NCBI GenBank assembly: GCA_947561715.1
Contig: OX387205.1
Location: forward strand, 15,071,001-15,135,000
Length of the DNA stretch: 64,000 bases
Source of the DNA: Ascidia mentula
Lineage: Eukaryota; Chordata; Ascidiacea; Phlebobranchia; Ascidiidae
Reading direction: 5' to 3'
The notes below the pieces were generated by a model. The model was not told the DNA's origin, ran no database searches, and saw only the letters and a list, made by a program, of their open reading frames with translations. The translations under genes and the position numbers were made by a program. Below, piece by piece: positions 62,486-64,000 of the stretch. The first letter of the stretch is position 1, and each line of letters starts with the position of its first letter.

Positions 62486-62641
62486 GTGGATTTTTTTGGT
62501 GTTTCAAAACCAACAATTTCAAATATAGTGGAGCGCGTGACGTCATATATCTACAAACTAATCGAAAATAAACCCAAAAATCAATCGATATCGCGCTTCA
62601 CGCTTCTCTTAACACCCACCATTTCATTGTTTATCACTTAA
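62486..62641 (+). pseudogene. Transposase-like helix-turn-helix fragment (PIF/Harbinger or HTH_Tnp_4 type)
   Basis: The frame encodes FFGVSKPTISNIVERV followed by TSYIYKLIENK, which resembles the FGVSKSTVSRI-type helix-turn-helix placed before the DDE domain in Harbinger-family transposases and related proteins. It stops at 62641 with no catalytic domain after it. A pyrimidine/AG sequence (ATATTTCAG) stands directly before it, so a spliced exon is also possible. Called a fragment because the rest of the protein is not seen. Confidence 0.35.
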
Positions 62642-63352
62642 TTATCGAATAACATAAACCGTTTCCTCTCATAATGAGGTCATACGCATGTCCCCAACAG
62701 CTTTCGCGCAATAAAATCGCGCTCGCGTTCGAAACCTATTGTTTCCACCGGAAAACATTTTCGTTGAGAAACCTTTAAATGAAACGATGAGTGGTTGTAA
62801 ATCTCAACCCGTTGTCTGGTTTTGATTACTTTATTGCTTAATTACCGTCACCAGTCGTAAATTACCGTTAACTTATCGCCAAACAGAGCAGGTAGGTTCC
62901 TGTTGTGGGTGAGTCGGGCACAGAACACAGTGGGGCCATAAACTGTGACGTTTTAATACCAACCACCATTTCCACTTTAACGGTTGACCGTAAATCGCCA
63001 CAATCCTTAATTTATGACCATTTCCAGCTACAGTCAGTGAACAAGCACTGGTAGTGGTGTTGGTTGTTGCCTTATATGTTTTTTTTTACGAACCCGAATT
63101 GGATTTTGGAATCGATAAAAGTCACAAGATTTTGCTGCTGCCATTGCTGCCTTCAATCGTTAGTCAGAGCATAGCTGAGGATGCCTATGCTGGGTAATAG
63201 TTGGATTTACAAATGTTATTCTGCGTGTTTTTCCTGAAAGTCACTGGCAGTAACATAATTTCGTGTTTTTCCTCAGGTTATTTCGGCGCCAACAACAATC
63301 TGTTGTAAATCTCAGTGCAATTTAGCAAGTGCTATATAAAGTTCATACTTAC
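62642..63352. other. Non-coding AT-rich stretch
   Basis: No supported gene or RNA. Short T-runs and a small inverted repeat (AGCATAG...CTATGCT near 63169-63192) are the only structures noted. Confidence 0.4.
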
Positions 63353-63399
63353 AATAATATTAAGGCGTCCAATTCATCCACAATTTCTCTATCTTCCAT
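63353..63399 (-). CDS. Candidate first coding exon (MEDREIVDELDALIL)
   Basis: An ATG at 63399 opens fifteen codons, acidic then leucine-rich, to a strong GTAAGTATG donor in phase 2. The acidic/leucine opening recalls the start of some transposase-derived proteins, but that is a weak resemblance. No second exon was found on the minus strand below it. Confidence 0.25.
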
Positions 63400-64000
63400 G
63401 CCAGCTATCCAACGTTACTAACCGCAGTTAAAATGCTGAAGGTAGGACCGCGGTGATGTTGGTTTTCCTTCTATAACCACAACGTACTGAAGGAAATTTG
63501 CTGCATGCTGGCGCCGTCTTATTGTTCGTAAATGCCACATAAATGCAAACGTGCCATTGCTTTACATGGATGTGATTGACAGTTGAACTGTGTGGGAAAT
63601 TACTGGAACGTTGACACATATTATCGGATGGCACGTGTCACTAAGACGTGAATGGCATGTTACTAGATACTGCTCCAAAAATATTTTGCCAAAAGATAAA
63701 TTGATTTAAAAGAACAAAGCCATGTGATTTGAAATTAGGAAGGGATGCCACATCGAAGCAAAAGAGGAAAATCCAAATTAAACAGTCTCTGTTATGATGA
63801 TGTGCACAGAAAAATGTGTTAAATAGGATGACTATACTCTATCTTAAATATCACTCATACTGACAACCTGAAATTATATCACTAAAATGATTCAGACGAA
63901 TCTGCTGAACCAACAATAAGTTAAACCCATTTACGTGCAATTATCGTCAACCCAACCTAACCGATATGTTGCCTCATATGAACGATGTTGCAATATGTTG
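63400..64000. other. Window end, no supported gene
   Basis: AT-rich sequence. A short minus-strand frame at 63428-63634 has no domain or splice support. Confidence 0.4.

Overview
The window looks like animal nuclear DNA, most likely from an ascidian tunicate such as Ciona. It is AT-rich, its protein genes are cut into many small exons with ordinary GT/AG introns, and two metazoan proteins can be assembled almost completely from it. The species call is inference; the gene calls rest on exon-by-exon translation with matching splice phases.

Layout. Positions 1-9080 (minus strand) hold a DEAH-box RNA helicase, DHX16 (Prp2 family), in 21 exons; the final 3' exon lies left of the window. Positions 9081-14640 are non-coding, with a cluster of TGACGTCA sites. 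A TATA box with a TGACGTCA site at about 14.65 kb precedes a six-exon plus-strand gene at 15130-16964, which encodes a small single-pass membrane protein with a Kazal-like region and one EGF domain. Positions 16965-21900 are non-coding. Positions 21906-46503 (minus strand) hold a giant ankyrin-repeat/KH protein, ANKHD1/ANKRD17 (MASK), in about 50 exons, roughly 2,460 residues. Positions 46504-64000 are largely non-coding: candidate first exons near 47.9-48.3 kb and 63.4 kb, a 23-bp minisatellite, and a transposase-like fragment at 62.5 kb.

Mobile and structured DNA sits in the introns and spacers. The most striking item is a complete type I hammerhead ribozyme core at 2792-2844, antisense inside a DHX16 intron, with decayed relatives at about 0.6, 18.9 and 24.2 kb. 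Two intact MITE-like elements with target-site duplications lie in ANKHD1 introns (32808-33228 and 43144-43498). A perfect 56-bp-arm palindrome lies in a DHX16 intron (4872-4984). The octamer TGACGTCA was counted 21 times by eye, against about one expected.

The genes do not form one pathway. DHX16 acts in nuclear splicing, ANKHD1 is a scaffold and RNA-binding regulator, and the EGF-domain protein is probably a cell-surface or signalling molecule.
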